This document shows positions 17,153-24,817 of a DNA stretch of 64,000 bases, in pieces; within the stretch, counting starts at the first letter, position 1, and every line of letters begins with the position of its first letter. The stretch is from Streptococcus parapneumoniae (GTDB taxonomy: Bacteria; Bacillota; Bacilli; Lactobacillales; Streptococcaceae), in contig NZ_AP026968.1 in the NCBI RefSeq assembly GCF_037076355.1, positions 2,124,501 to 2,188,500 on the forward strand. Direction: 5' to 3'. The position numbers and the translations under genes are program-made. The notes under the pieces are model-generated. The model did not search any database. It worked only from the letters and a program-made list of their open reading frames with translations, and was not told where the DNA came from.

Positions 17153-18056
17153 ATTGACAAAAGGATTTCTCATTTTTGGTGTGGTGACTACCGTTATCGG
17201 CTTTATCCTGCTCTTTGTAGGTATCCAATCTGATGGGATTAAGAGCCTACTTTCCTTGTCCAAAGAACCTGTCTATGATAGCCGTACGGAAGAACTAACC
17301 TTTGGCAAGGAAGTCGAAAACCTAGAAATCACTCTCCACCAACACGCGCTGACCATCACAGACTCTTTCGATGATCAAATCCACATTTCTTACCATCCAT
17401 CTCTTTCTGCTCACCATGATCTTATCACCAATCAGAACGATAGAACTCTGAGTCTCACTGATAAGAAACTGTCTGAAAGTCCATTTATCTCTTCTGGAAT
17501 TGGCGGAATTCTTCATATCGCAAGTAGCTACTCTAGTCGTTTTGAAGAAGTTATTCTCAGACTGCCAAAAGGGAGAACTCTAAAAGGGATCAACATCTCA
17601 AGCAATCGTGGACAAACCACCATCATAAATGCTAGCCTTGAAAATGCGACCCTCAATACAAACAGCTATATCCTCCGAATTGAAGGAAGTCGTATCAAAA
17701 ACAGTAAACTCACAACTCCCAATATCGTCAATATCTTTGATACAGACCTTACAGATAGTCAGCTAGAGTCAACAGAGAATCACTTCCACGCTGAAAATAT
17801 CCAAGTCCATGGTAAGGTTGAACTAACTGCCAAAGATTATTTCAGAATCATCCTAGACCAGAAAGAAAGCCAACGAATTAACTGGGACATCTCAAGTAAC
17901 TACGGTTCTATCTTCCAATTCACAAGAGAAAAGCCTGAATCAAGAGGCACGGAATTAAGCAACCCTTACAAAACTGAAAAAACCGATGTCAAGGATCAAC
18001 TCATTGCGAGATCTGATGATGATATTGAACTAATATCCACACCAAGCAGACGTTGA
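17145..18056 (+). CDS. DUF4097-family beta-helix protein, membrane-anchored
   Basis: 303 aa. One N-terminal helix (about residues 8-28, FLIFGVVTTVIGFILLFVGI) anchors an extracellular domain of repeating short beta strands (for example ISSNRGQTTIINASLENATL and LTTPNIVNIFDTDLTDSQL), the parallel beta-helix pattern of DUF4097/LiaX-like proteins. Related proteins act in cell-envelope stress responses to antimicrobial peptides; that role here is by analogy. The ATG at 17145 has GAGGTG in front and overlaps the stop of DUF1700; the frame runs 17 codons further up without a site. The promoter of the next gene overlaps its stop codon. Confidence 0.85.
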   Translation: MRKLTKGFLIFGVVTTVIGFILLFVGIQSDGIKSLLSLSKEPVYDSRTEELTFGKEVENLEITLHQHALTITDSFDDQIHISYHPSLSAHHDLITNQNDRTLSLTDKKLSESPFISSGIGGILHIASSYSSRFEEVILRLPKGRTLKGINISSNRGQTTIINASLENATLNTNSYILRIEGSRIKNSKLTTPNIVNIFDTDLTDSQLESTENHFHAENIQVHGKVELTAKDYFRIILDQKESQRINWDISSNYGSIFQFTREKPESRGTELSNPYKTEKTDVKDQLIARSDDDIELISTPSRR

Positions 18057-18081
18057 CAAAAACGCTTACATCTGCTACTAT
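18053..18081 (+). promoter_or_regulatory. sigma-A promoter for the acidic membrane-protein gene
   Basis: TTGACA (18053-18058) and TACTAT (18076-18081) are 17 bases apart. The -35 overlaps the DUF4097 stop codon. Confidence 0.75.
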
Positions 18082-18118
18082 AGAAGCATATTTATCTAAC
18101 TAAAAAGGAGGTTCTACC

Positions 18119-19183
18119 ATGAAACAAGAATGGTTTGAAAGTAATGATTTTGTAAAAACAACAAGCAAGAACAAGCCTGAAGAGCAAGCTCAAGAGGTTG
18201 CAGACAAGACTGAAGAAATGATAGCCGATCTCGATACACCAATTGAAAAAAATACTCAAGTAGAGGAGGAAGTCTCTCAAGCTGCAGTCGAACTGGAAAG
18301 CCAGCAAGAAGAGACAATTGAAACGCCTGAAGACAGTGAAGCGAGAACAGAAATAGAAGAAAAGAAAGCATCTAATTCTACTGAAGAAGAGCCAGACCTT
18401 TCTAAAGAAACAGAAAAAGTCACTATGGCTGAAGAAAGCCAAGAAGCTCTTCCTCAGCAAAAAGCAACCACGAAAGAGCCCCTTCTTATCAGTAAATCTT
18501 TAGAAAGTCCCTATATCCCCGACCAAGCTCCAAAATCTAGGGATAAATGGAAAGAGCAAGCGCTTGATTTTTGGTCTTGGCTAGTGGAAGCAATCAAATC
18601 TCCTACGAACAATCTTGAAACAAGTAGCACACACAGCTATACAGCCTTTCTCTTGCTCATTCTGTTTTCTGCATCTTCCTTTTTCTTTAGTATCTACCAC
18701 ATCAAACATGCTTACTATGGACATATAGCAACTATAAACAGCCACTTCCCTGAACAACTAGCTCCTTTAACTCTCTTTTCAATCATCTCTATCCTAGTAG
18801 CAACCACACTCTTCTTCTTTTCATTCCTCTTGGGTAGTTTCGTTGTGAGACGATTTATCTACCAAGAAAAGGACTGGACGCTAGAAAAGGTTCTCCAACA
18901 ATATAGTCAACTCTTGGCAATTCCAATCTTCCTCACTGCTACTGCTAGTTTCTTTGCCTTCTTTGACAGCCTACGATTTACAGCCCTCTTGTGTGTGATT
19001 AGCATTGGAATCATCCTGCTTGCTAGCCTTCATATCATTACAAGACCAAATCAAGCAAGTGAAACCGACTCCTTCTATCAGTTATTCTTGTCTGTCCTTG
19101 TGAACGGAGTCATTATCCTCCTCTTCTTTGTAGCTGAGGTGGCACTGATTGGAGATTATCTTCGTATCTTGGCCTTTCTTTAA
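18119..19183 (+). CDS. membrane protein with long acidic cytoplasmic N-terminus
   Basis: 354 aa. Residues 1-140 are highly charged and Glu/Lys/Gln-rich with no hydrophobic core (repeated EEE and QEE runs), probably disordered and cytoplasmic. Residues about 175-354 hold five hydrophobic segments (AFLLLILFSASSFFFS, LFSIISILVATTLFFFSF, IPIFLTATASFFAFF and others), with FVVRRFIYQEKDWTLEKVLQQYSQ between two of them. I recognise it as the conserved streptococcal protein that follows the PadR operon, but no function is known to me. It has a strong AAAGGAGG site, its own promoter, a BOX element behind it and then a terminator. Confidence 0.8.
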   Translation: MKQEWFESNDFVKTTSKNKPEEQAQEVADKTEEMIADLDTPIEKNTQVEEEVSQAAVELESQQEETIETPEDSEARTEIEEKKASNSTEEEPDLSKETEKVTMAEESQEALPQQKATTKEPLLISKSLESPYIPDQAPKSRDKWKEQALDFWSWLVEAIKSPTNNLETSSTHSYTAFLLLILFSASSFFFSIYHIKHAYYGHIATINSHFPEQLAPLTLFSIISILVATTLFFFSFLLGSFVVRRFIYQEKDWTLEKVLQQYSQLLAIPIFLTATASFFAFFDSLRFTALLCVISIGIILLASLHIITRPNQASETDSFYQLFLSVLVNGVIILLFFVAEVALIGDYLRILAFL

Positions 19184-19188
19184 ACTTC

Positions 19189-19339
19189 ATACTCTTCGAA
19201 AATCTCTTCAAACCACGTCAGCTTCGCCTTACCGTAGATATATGTTCCTGACTTTGTCAGTCTTATCTACAACCTCAAAACAGTGTTTTGAGCAGCCTGC
19301 GGCTAGCTTCCTAGTTTGCTCTTTGATTTTCATTGAGTA
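19189..19339 (+). repeat. BOX element, complete A-B-C type
   Basis: 151 bp from ATACTCTTCGAAAATCTC to CATTGAGTA. It contains the boxA segment used for BOX-PCR typing (CTCTTCAAACCACGTCAGC), a central boxB part (GACTTTGTCAGTC dyad) and a boxC part (AAAACAGTGTTTTGAG dyad, CTAGCTTCCTAGTTTGC). These are non-autonomous repeats typical of pneumococcus and S. mitis. Confidence 0.92.
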
Positions 19340-19340
19340 G

Positions 19341-19370
19341 CAATCCTGTCTTTCATGGCAGGATTTTTTA
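19341..19370 (+). terminator. terminator after the acidic membrane-protein gene
   Basis: ATCCTGTC-TTTCAT-GGCAGGAT stem followed by six T residues. The BOX element lies between it and the stop codon and is therefore transcribed. Confidence 0.75.
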
Positions 19371-19375
19371 TATAT

Positions 19376-19402
19376 CAAAAAGCAAGTCGATTGACCTGCT
19401 TC
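19376..19402 (-). terminator. terminator of the DUF4299 gene
   Basis: Minus-strand GCAGGTC-AATC-GACTTGC stem (one G-U pair) and five T residues, just after the stop. Confidence 0.65.
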
Positions 19403-19406
19403 TGCT

Positions 19407-20267
19407 TTACTCTTCTTGTGCTAATGTTTTAAAATCTTTGTCTAAGATGGGTTGCACTTCTAATTGATTGGCGTCTAGTTGGTGGTAAAAAGATGGGGGT
19501 AATACCTCTAAGAATTTTGCATAGTCCAAGCGGGCGATGGCTTCATAGTCTTCTGGTTTAGAGCCGTCTCCTGTGATTTGAACCAAGTCAATCTCCCACT
19601 GGACTTCCTTATCCAGCAATTGCTCAATATAGGCTACAGGTACAAATGGCTCTCTCGGTAAAACTGTCTTGACGCCTTGAGCCAGATGGTAAACACCATG
19701 CACTTGCCCTTCTCCATCCTGATAGAAGGAAACTCTTGCAAAGTAGGCATCTGTCTCTTGAAGCGCACGTACACGCGCTTCAAATTGAGCCAAGCCATCT
19801 TCCTCTAAAAAGCTTTTCAAGTCCACATGACTAAAGAAAACAGGATTAAAAATTCCTTGGCAAATCGTAAAACGAGCAGCAGTGTCTGCAAGATGAGCTT
19901 GAATACCTGCTTGGAAATAAGCTTCAAAATCAAAACCATCTAGCCCTTCAATCTCAGTTCCTGTATAAGCAAGCAGGGCATCTAAAAATGCTTTGATAAT
20001 CTGCCAGTCTGTCTTCGTTAGTAGGTCAGGAAAATCGACACGATAAGCCTTTTGACCATCAGCATAACTGACCTTAAAGAGAAATTGTGATTGCCCCACT
20101 ATCGCACACTCGATAGACTCGAGACGGTTAAGAGGCTGACGGAGATAGACTGCATCATAGCTATGTGACTCCAAGCCATCTACCAAGACCAAGATCGACT
20201 TGGCAGTCAAAATCTCCTGTTCTCCTAAAATGCTCTGTTTATTTGGAATAAAAAATGTTTTCGTCAT
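19407..20267 (-). CDS. DUF4299 family protein
   Basis: A 286-aa soluble protein, probably cytoplasmic: no signal peptide or membrane segment. It begins MTKTFFIPNKQSILGEQEIL and resembles the streptococcal DUF4299 family, of unknown function. The ATG at 20267 has AAGGAGT in front; 51 further codons are open upstream but overlap the terminator of the preceding gene and read like intergenic sequence. It follows trhO on the same strand, but that gene's terminator lies between them, so it probably has its own promoter. Confidence 0.8.
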   Translation of the reverse strand: MTKTFFIPNKQSILGEQEILTAKSILVLVDGLESHSYDAVYLRQPLNRLESIECAIVGQSQFLFKVSYADGQKAYRVDFPDLLTKTDWQIIKAFLDALLAYTGTEIEGLDGFDFEAYFQAGIQAHLADTAARFTICQGIFNPVFFSHVDLKSFLEEDGLAQFEARVRALQETDAYFARVSFYQDGEGQVHGVYHLAQGVKTVLPREPFVPVAYIEQLLDKEVQWEIDLVQITGDGSKPEDYEAIARLDYAKFLEVLPPSFYHQLDANQLEVQPILDKDFKTLAQEE

Positions 20268-20360
20268 AACTGGACTCCTTTGAAATCGTTTACATACAGT
20301 ATACCTTATTTTTCTGAAAGATACAGAAACAAACTTTAGATTTTTGAGTAAAAAGCATAG

Positions 20361-20386
20361 AAAAACAGCCCCTAAGGACTGTTTAA
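20361..20386 (-). terminator. terminator of trhO
   Basis: Minus-strand AACAGTCC-TTAG-GGGCTGTT stem and five T residues immediately after the trhO stop. Confidence 0.8.
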
Positions 20387-20388
20387 TC

Positions 20389-21375
20389 TTATACAGTAGC
20401 TGCTTGATCCAAGCTTTCACCGATAGCGGCTAGGCGTTCGATCACTTCTGCTTGTGTCAATTCATGTTCTGAAACATAGCGGTTACGTGGGTGAACACGG
20501 CACTCGTGTGAACATCCACGAAGGTACTTGTCTTCATTTTCTTCTGATGTCAAGATACGACGGTTACAGAATGGATTTCCACAGTTGACATAACGTTCAC
20601 ATGGTGTTCCATCAAACCAGTCTTTCCCTACGATGGTTGGGTTAACATGGTTGACATCAACGGCGATACGCTCGTCAAAGACGTACATTTTTCCATCCCA
20701 AAGCTCACCTTGGACTTCTGGGTCTTTACCGTAAGTTGCGATTCCTCCGTGCAATTGGCCGACATCTTTGTAGCCTTCACGTACCATCCAGCCTGAGAAT
20801 TTCTCACAGCGAACGCCACCTGTACAGTAAACCACGACACGCTTGTCCATGAATTTTTCCTTGTTATCACGAACCCACTGTGGCAACTCACGGAAGTTGC
20901 GGATGTCTGGGCGGATAGCCCCACGGAAATGTCCTAGGTCGTACTCATAATCGTTACGTGTGTCAAGGACAACGGTATCTTTATCAAGAAGGGCTTCTTT
21001 GAACTCTTTTGGAGACAAGTAAGCACCTGTTGTTTCAAGTGGGTTAATGTCATTGTCAAAGTCGTTGTCTTCCAAACCAAGGTGGACAATCTCTTTCTTG
21101 TAGCGAACAAACATCTTCTTGAAGGCTTGTTCACTTTCTTCGTCAATTTTGAACCAGAGGTCTTCCATGCCTGGGAGGCTGTGAACGTAGTCCATGTATT
21201 TTTGAGTTGTTTCATAGTCACCTGAAACTGTTCCGTTAATTCCCTCGTCAGCGACTAGGATACGGCCTTTAAGGCCGATTGATTTACAGAAAGCCAAGTG
21301 GTCTGCAGCAAATTGCTCTGCATTTTCAATTGGAGTATAAAGGTAGTAAAGTAAGACACGAATATCTTTTGCCAT
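20389..21375 (-). CDS. trhO: tRNA uridine(34) hydroxylase, rhodanese-like
   Basis: A 328-aa rhodanese-domain enzyme of the YceA/TrhO family that hydroxylates U34 at the tRNA wobble position as the first step to 5-methoxy- or carboxymethoxy-uridine, using oxygen. An N-terminal acylphosphatase-like domain ([20 protein letters not shown]...GINGTVSG) is followed by the rhodanese domain (about 120-215) with active-site [16 protein letters not shown], Cys near residue 178, then a Cys-rich tail ([30 protein letters not shown]) that is characteristic of the longer family members. The upstream ribosome site is weak (GAGAA). Monocistronic with its own terminator. Confidence 0.93.
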   Translation of the reverse strand: MAKDIRVLLYYLYTPIENAEQFAADHLAFCKSIGLKGRILVADEGINGTVSGDYETTQKYMDYVHSLPGMEDLWFKIDEESEQAFKKMFVRYKKEIVHLGLEDNDFDNDINPLETTGAYLSPKEFKEALLDKDTVVLDTRNDYEYDLGHFRGAIRPDIRNFRELPQWVRDNKEKFMDKRVVVYCTGGVRCEKFSGWMVREGYKDVGQLHGGIATYGKDPEVQGELWDGKMYVFDERIAVDVNHVNPTIVGKDWFDGTPCERYVNCGNPFCNRRILTSEENEDKYLRGCSHECRVHPRNRYVSEHELTQAEVIERLAAIGESLDQAATV

Positions 21376-21540
21376 AAGATTTGTTCTCTTTTCTATTCTT
21401 AAATTTTCTAAATTTTTTATTTATCCATACTAGTATACCTGCTTGAGAAAACGAATGCAATTTATTTGACTGGAAATTGCTATATTTCAATTTAGAAAAA
21501 AATTTCTTGTACACTACACTTAGTATCAATCATATTTTAA

Positions 21541-21566
21541 AAAATCCTTGGATTTTCCAAGGATTC
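21541..21566 (-). terminator. terminator of the OxlT-like gene
   Basis: Minus-strand AATCCTTGG-AAAA-TCCAAGGATT stem followed by T residues, four bases past the stop codon. Confidence 0.85.
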
Positions 21567-21570
21567 ATTT

Positions 21571-22764
21571 TTAAACTTTTTTAGCTTTAGCCATATAGAA
21601 CAGTTGGAGTAGAATACCAAGGATAGCCATGCCGATAACGATAAAGAAGGCCATTGTATAATCTCCTTGGTTTGCCTGTGCAAGACGTGCTCCTAATTGA
21701 GGACCAGCAATAGCAGCTACGCCATAAGCAGTAAACATCCATCCATAGTTTGTCCCTACGTATGTAACTCCCCAGTTTTCAGCAGTAATTCCTGGGAATG
21801 AACCGAGGAAGCCTCCAAATGACAAGGCAACCATCATAATTCCAAGGATGGCCAAGATGCTTCCAGGACCTTTGAATAAGGCTGTGAGCAACAAACCAGT
21901 AGCAACCGCTCCAAACATGGCAATAACGGTAGGATAGCGACCAATCTTATCAGATACCGTACCCCAGAAGATACGACCAAATGTATTAGCGATAGATACC
22001 AGCATAACGAAGAGTGTAGCTTCTCCTACAAGTTTATACTGGTCAGAAATTGATGCTGCAGTACCGATAATCATCATTCCACCAGTAGCACCGAGAACGT
22101 AAATCAACCATAGAAGCCAGTAATTTCCATCACGAAGCATTTCTTTATAAGTTTTACCTTCTGGTTGAGCTGTTCCAGCTGCCGGCGCTGCTGCAGGAGC
22201 TTTCTCCATTACCAATGAAGAAGTGCAAATAACAATTAGAAGAATGATACCCAATACTTTGAATGTTGAGTAAACACCCATAGAAGCAATCAAAGCTTTG
22301 GCAACTGGACCGATAATGAGCGGGCCTAACCCGAAACCTGTTGCTGTCAAACCACCAGCTAAACCTTTTTTATCTGGGAACCACTTAGTGGCAACTGAAG
22401 TAGATGCTCCATAAGCTGAACCAATACCAAGTCCTAGGACAACCCCGTAAGTGAGGTAAAGGACTGGAAGAGAAGTAGCAAATCCAGTAGCAAACATACC
22501 AGCACCGAAGAGAATACCACCTAGGAATACAAATTTCTTAGGTCCTGCTGAATCAACCTTAGGACCGAAAATAATCATACCAACAGGTACCATTGCAAAA
22601 GAAATACTAAAGGCCAAAGAAGTTTGGGATTGAACCCATCCTTGACTAGAATTGGTTTCTAGCAGCGCCTTTTGAAAAACTGACCAGGCGTAACCAGCAC
22701 CTAGAGATAGATTCGTTAAAATGGCTGCTGCCAAAATTAACCATCGATTGGGTGTTTTTTTCAT
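21571..22764 (-). CDS. MFS transporter, oxalate/formate antiporter (OxlT) family
   Basis: 397 aa with 12 predicted helices. The family start NRWLILAAAILTNLSLGAGYAWSVF, the early GWVQSQTSLAFSIS and the GLGIGSAYGASTSVATKWFPDKKGLAGGL signature place it in the OxlT branch that exchanges monocarboxylates and dicarboxylates (oxalate, formate, lactate, pyruvate). The central loop carries an Ala/Pro stretch (EKAPAAAPAAGTAQPEG). The substrate cannot be fixed from sequence. A cre-like palindrome 200 bases upstream suggests carbon catabolite control. It has its own terminator. Confidence 0.88.
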   Translation of the reverse strand: MKKTPNRWLILAAAILTNLSLGAGYAWSVFQKALLETNSSQGWVQSQTSLAFSISFAMVPVGMIIFGPKVDSAGPKKFVFLGGILFGAGMFATGFATSLPVLYLTYGVVLGLGIGSAYGASTSVATKWFPDKKGLAGGLTATGFGLGPLIIGPVAKALIASMGVYSTFKVLGIILLIVICTSSLVMEKAPAAAPAAGTAQPEGKTYKEMLRDGNYWLLWLIYVLGATGGMMIIGTAASISDQYKLVGEATLFVMLVSIANTFGRIFWGTVSDKIGRYPTVIAMFGAVATGLLLTALFKGPGSILAILGIMMVALSFGGFLGSFPGITAENWGVTYVGTNYGWMFTAYGVAAIAGPQLGARLAQANQGDYTMAFFIVIGMAILGILLQLFYMAKAKKV

Positions 22765-23126
22765 TTGAATAACCTCATGTAAAATTTCTTGTTCCTAAAA
22801 AGAATAGAGAACAACTTTTATCATTTTTTCACCTACCTCGTTTAAATTGATCATTGTATAAATTTTTAAGTATATAGAACTGTGTAAATGACATACATCT
22901 ATATACGACTGCTTAAAAATTTGTATCTTTAGATCTCTTAAATCAGAACAAGATGAATTTTCACAATGTTAAGCGCTTTCATCGTACTCTTATTATAAGC
23001 TACTTTATTCTAAAAATCTACTTAATAAAAATTAATAAAGATATAAGAAATTTTAATATTTTAATCACCTGTTATCATTTTAATATTGTTTATATCATCT
23101 AATTCGGATAATTATCTAAATAAGGT
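22765..23126 (-). promoter_or_regulatory. upstream region of the OxlT-like gene with a cre-like site
   Basis: No gene is seen in this 362-base stretch. At 22966-22982 the minus strand reads ATGAAAGCGCTTAACAT, a near-palindromic CcpA (cre)-like site with the core AAGCGCTT and one extra base relative to consensus. The rest is AT-rich leader sequence. Confidence 0.45.
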
Positions 23127-23197
23127 AAAAAATCACTGCCCTCCTCAGACCAACCTGAGGAAAGCAGTGATTCTTATTTTAGGAGTTAGGAATGAAT
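23127..23197. repeat. 71-bp direct repeat, left copy (boundary of blp locus)
   Basis: Identical except for one base to 31705-31775. It includes a terminator hairpin read on the minus strand (AATCACTGC...GCAGTGATT with an inner CCTCAG/CTGAGG, then T residues) plus 25 bases beyond. Here it acts as the terminator of the bacteriocin genes; the right copy ends the sugar ABC operon. The 105 bases up to 23302 hold nothing further that I recognise. Confidence 0.9.
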
Positions 23198-23302
23198 GTA
23201 AGGAGCTACATTTGACGTTACTATACTAAAAATCAAAAACAAGGTATAATCTTTATTGAAAACGACCATAAAGATAACCACTTAAACACTAAGTACACCT
23301 TC

Positions 23303-23551
23303 CTACAAGTCATCCTTTACCTCCAATCTCTCTAAAACAAACCATTTTAATAACCAAAATCCGACAACATAGCCAGCCCCTAAGAATATAGCTATAAAAG
23401 CTAGCATGGGATTCAGGAAAGAAAAAACCACTACAGATACAAAGGTTAGCACAAAAACATTAAATGCAATGGTGTCAGAAGCCAAGACTAGAATATAGGG
23501 TGTCAACCAGTCTAAGATTTTTGAATATGGAAAAAATAAGTGTTTATACAT
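23303..23551 (-). CDS. small membrane protein of the blp bacteriocin region
   Basis: 82 aa with two or three hydrophobic helices (IAFNVFVLTFVSVVVFSFL and MLAFIAIFLGAGYVVGFWLL) and a charged tail ending RLEVKDDL. An AGGA site precedes the ATG. I recognise no specific family. Its position as last gene of the bacteriocin set, 79 bases behind a bacteriocin precursor, suggests a self-immunity protein, since most blp immunity proteins are small and hydrophobic. This is inference. Confidence 0.6.
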   Translation of the reverse strand: MYKHLFFPYSKILDWLTPYILVLASDTIAFNVFVLTFVSVVVFSFLNPMLAFIAIFLGAGYVVGFWLLKWFVLERLEVKDDL

Positions 23552-23630
23552 GATACGTTCCTATACAGTATAGAGAGTATAAGCGCAAAGAGATACCCAG
23601 ATTAATAATTCTATATCCTAACTAAATCCT

Positions 23631-23849
23631 CTAATGTGGCCATAAAACTGAAGCTGCCGCCCCACCAGCTGCACAAATTAAATAAATCTGCGGAGTTGGG
23701 AAGGGGATTGTCTGTGCACAAAGCGAAAGCCCCTCAACTGCACCACCTACTCCACTTAAAAATCTGTCTGCAAGTTGTTTATCACCAGCTGTTATCATTG
23801 TTAATTTTTCATCGGATAAAATGATAAAATTATTTACTGATTGTTCCAT
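23631..23849 (-). CDS. class II bacteriocin precursor with Ala-Gly type leader
   Basis: 72 codons from the ATG at 23849 (a GTG three codons earlier overlaps the upstream stop). The leader MEQSVNNFIILSDEKLTMI follows the double-glycine leader plan but ends ITAG, so cleavage would be after Ala-Gly rather than Gly-Gly. The mature part is small and Gly/Ala-rich, with GVGGAVEG and AAGGAAAS (GxxxG helix-packing motifs of two-peptide bacteriocins) and two Cys residues (SLCAQ, LICAA). It is co-transcribed behind a second bacteriocin and a membrane protein, so it may be one half of a two-peptide toxin. Confidence 0.65.
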   Translation of the reverse strand: MEQSVNNFIILSDEKLTMITAGDKQLADRFLSGVGGAVEGLSLCAQTIPFPTPQIYLICAAGGAAASVLWPH

Positions 23850-23854
23850 TCTTT

Positions 23855-24229
23855 TCACACTTTCTTTGTTAAATTAATTTGGCTAGTAGACAAAAGATAA
23901 ACTAAGGCATTAAAGACAATGAAAATATTTCCATAAAGTAAAATCAGTCTCTCATCCAAACCAAGATAAAGTTTTACCGCCAAAAAGATGAGCAAAAGAA
24001 TTTGAAACCATAACGTTTTTCCAAAAATAAATTTAAAGCGTTTTTGAATGTCTGATTCCTTGATTTTTACCGCCAAACCTTTATTAGCAAGAAGGAAAAC
24101 TCCTGCTTCAAATAAGCCACTGTAGAGAACAATCCACCCAATCGATACATTCGAGATTTTCAAAAATGTACCTAAAAGAATATCCAAAACACTACTCAAG
24201 AAAATAATAAGAAATAATCTGTATTTCAT
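23855..24229 (-). CDS. four-helix membrane protein, probable bacteriocin immunity protein
   Basis: 124 aa with four hydrophobic segments (for example FLIIFLSSVLDILLGTFL, WIVLYSGLFEAGVFLL, LWFQILLLIFLAVKLYLGL and LLYGNIFIVFNALVYLL). The ATG at 24229 has a consensus AAAGGAGGTG eight bases upstream. It lies between two bacteriocin precursors on one transcript, and its stop codon is five bases ahead of the second precursor's ATG. Size, topology and position fit an immunity protein; no named family is recognised. Confidence 0.6.
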   Translation of the reverse strand: MKYRLFLIIFLSSVLDILLGTFLKISNVSIGWIVLYSGLFEAGVFLLANKGLAVKIKESDIQKRFKFIFGKTLWFQILLLIFLAVKLYLGLDERLILLYGNIFIVFNALVYLLSTSQINLTKKV

Positions 24230-24280
24230 ATAAATCACCTCCTTTTACTACTATTTCCAATCTACTATATCGCTAAAAGT

Positions 24281-24508
24281 TTAACTTGCTCTAAAAGCTC
24301 CCCAAGCCGCTGTACAAAACTGTGCTCCTAAAACCCCGCCGGCAAGAGTTCCCACAACTGGGATAACACTCCCCAGAGCTGCACCTCCTATTGTACAAAT
24401 TCCTAATGCTTGAACAACTTCTCCAGCCCCTACTTTATCTCCACCTTCAACACGAGCAAGCATTTCATTATCCATAACAGAAAATTGTGACATTGTTTTT
24501 GTATTCAT
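24281..24508 (-). CDS. class IIb bacteriocin precursor with double-glycine leader (BlpM/BlpN/CibB type)
   Basis: 75 codons. The leader MNTKTMSQFSVMDNEMLARV ends in EGG, the cleavage site for C39-peptidase ABC transporters such as BlpAB. The mature peptide, about 52 residues, starts DKVGAGEVVQALGICTIGG, has GxxxG motifs and a second Cys in AQFCTAAWG; paired cysteines of this kind occur in several streptococcal two-peptide bacteriocins. AAAAGGAGG precedes the ATG. First gene of the bacteriocin operon behind a BlpR-type promoter, it is exported by the divergent BlpAB. Confidence 0.85.
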   Translation of the reverse strand: MNTKTMSQFSVMDNEMLARVEGGDKVGAGEVVQALGICTIGGAALGSVIPVVGTLAGGVLGAQFCTAAWGAFRAS

Positions 24509-24564
24509 GATGAATACCTCCTTTTTATTTTTAATTTTTGTCTTGTTGCAACCTTGACAACATC

Positions 24565-24632
24565 AATATATCATAATTAACTGATATCATTTCTTTAAAA
24601 TCATAAAATGTCTTTTTTTCATCACGAAATGT
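24565..24632 (-). promoter_or_regulatory. BlpR-type promoter of the bacteriocin operon
   Basis: On the minus strand ACATTTCGT (24624-24632) and ACATTTTAT (24603-24611) repeat with 21-base phasing, the geometry of a LytTR regulator dimer. After a 32-base gap comes an extended -10, TGA-TATATT (hexamer 24565-24570). The same arrangement precedes blpA and blpT. Confidence 0.75.
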
Positions 24633-24718
24633 TTTTCATAAATTTTATCAAAGACCAAAACTAATATATACTATCGTCAACTATAAAAATCAATGGTTCA
24701 TCTTACTTAATAAAAATT

Positions 24719-24786
24719 ACTGTTCATGACAATATAAATACCGTTTACGATTTAGCAAGAAGTTTTTTAGTAAAGTTTGGCATAAT
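24719..24786 (+). promoter_or_regulatory. BlpR-type promoter of blpABC
   Basis: ACTGTTCAT (24719-24727) and ACCGTTTAC (24740-24748) are in 21-base phase. A 32-base gap leads to the extended -10 TGG-CATAAT (24781-24786). This matches the spacing at the bacteriocin promoter exactly. Confidence 0.7.
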
Positions 24787-24817
24787 ATACCTATCTACTA
24801 TATGAAAGGAATTGCCA

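Noticed and set aside
23213..23248. TTGACG ... TATAAT promoter-like pair on the plus strand inside the blp island
   Set aside because: Spacing is far from 17 bases and no plus-strand gene follows.
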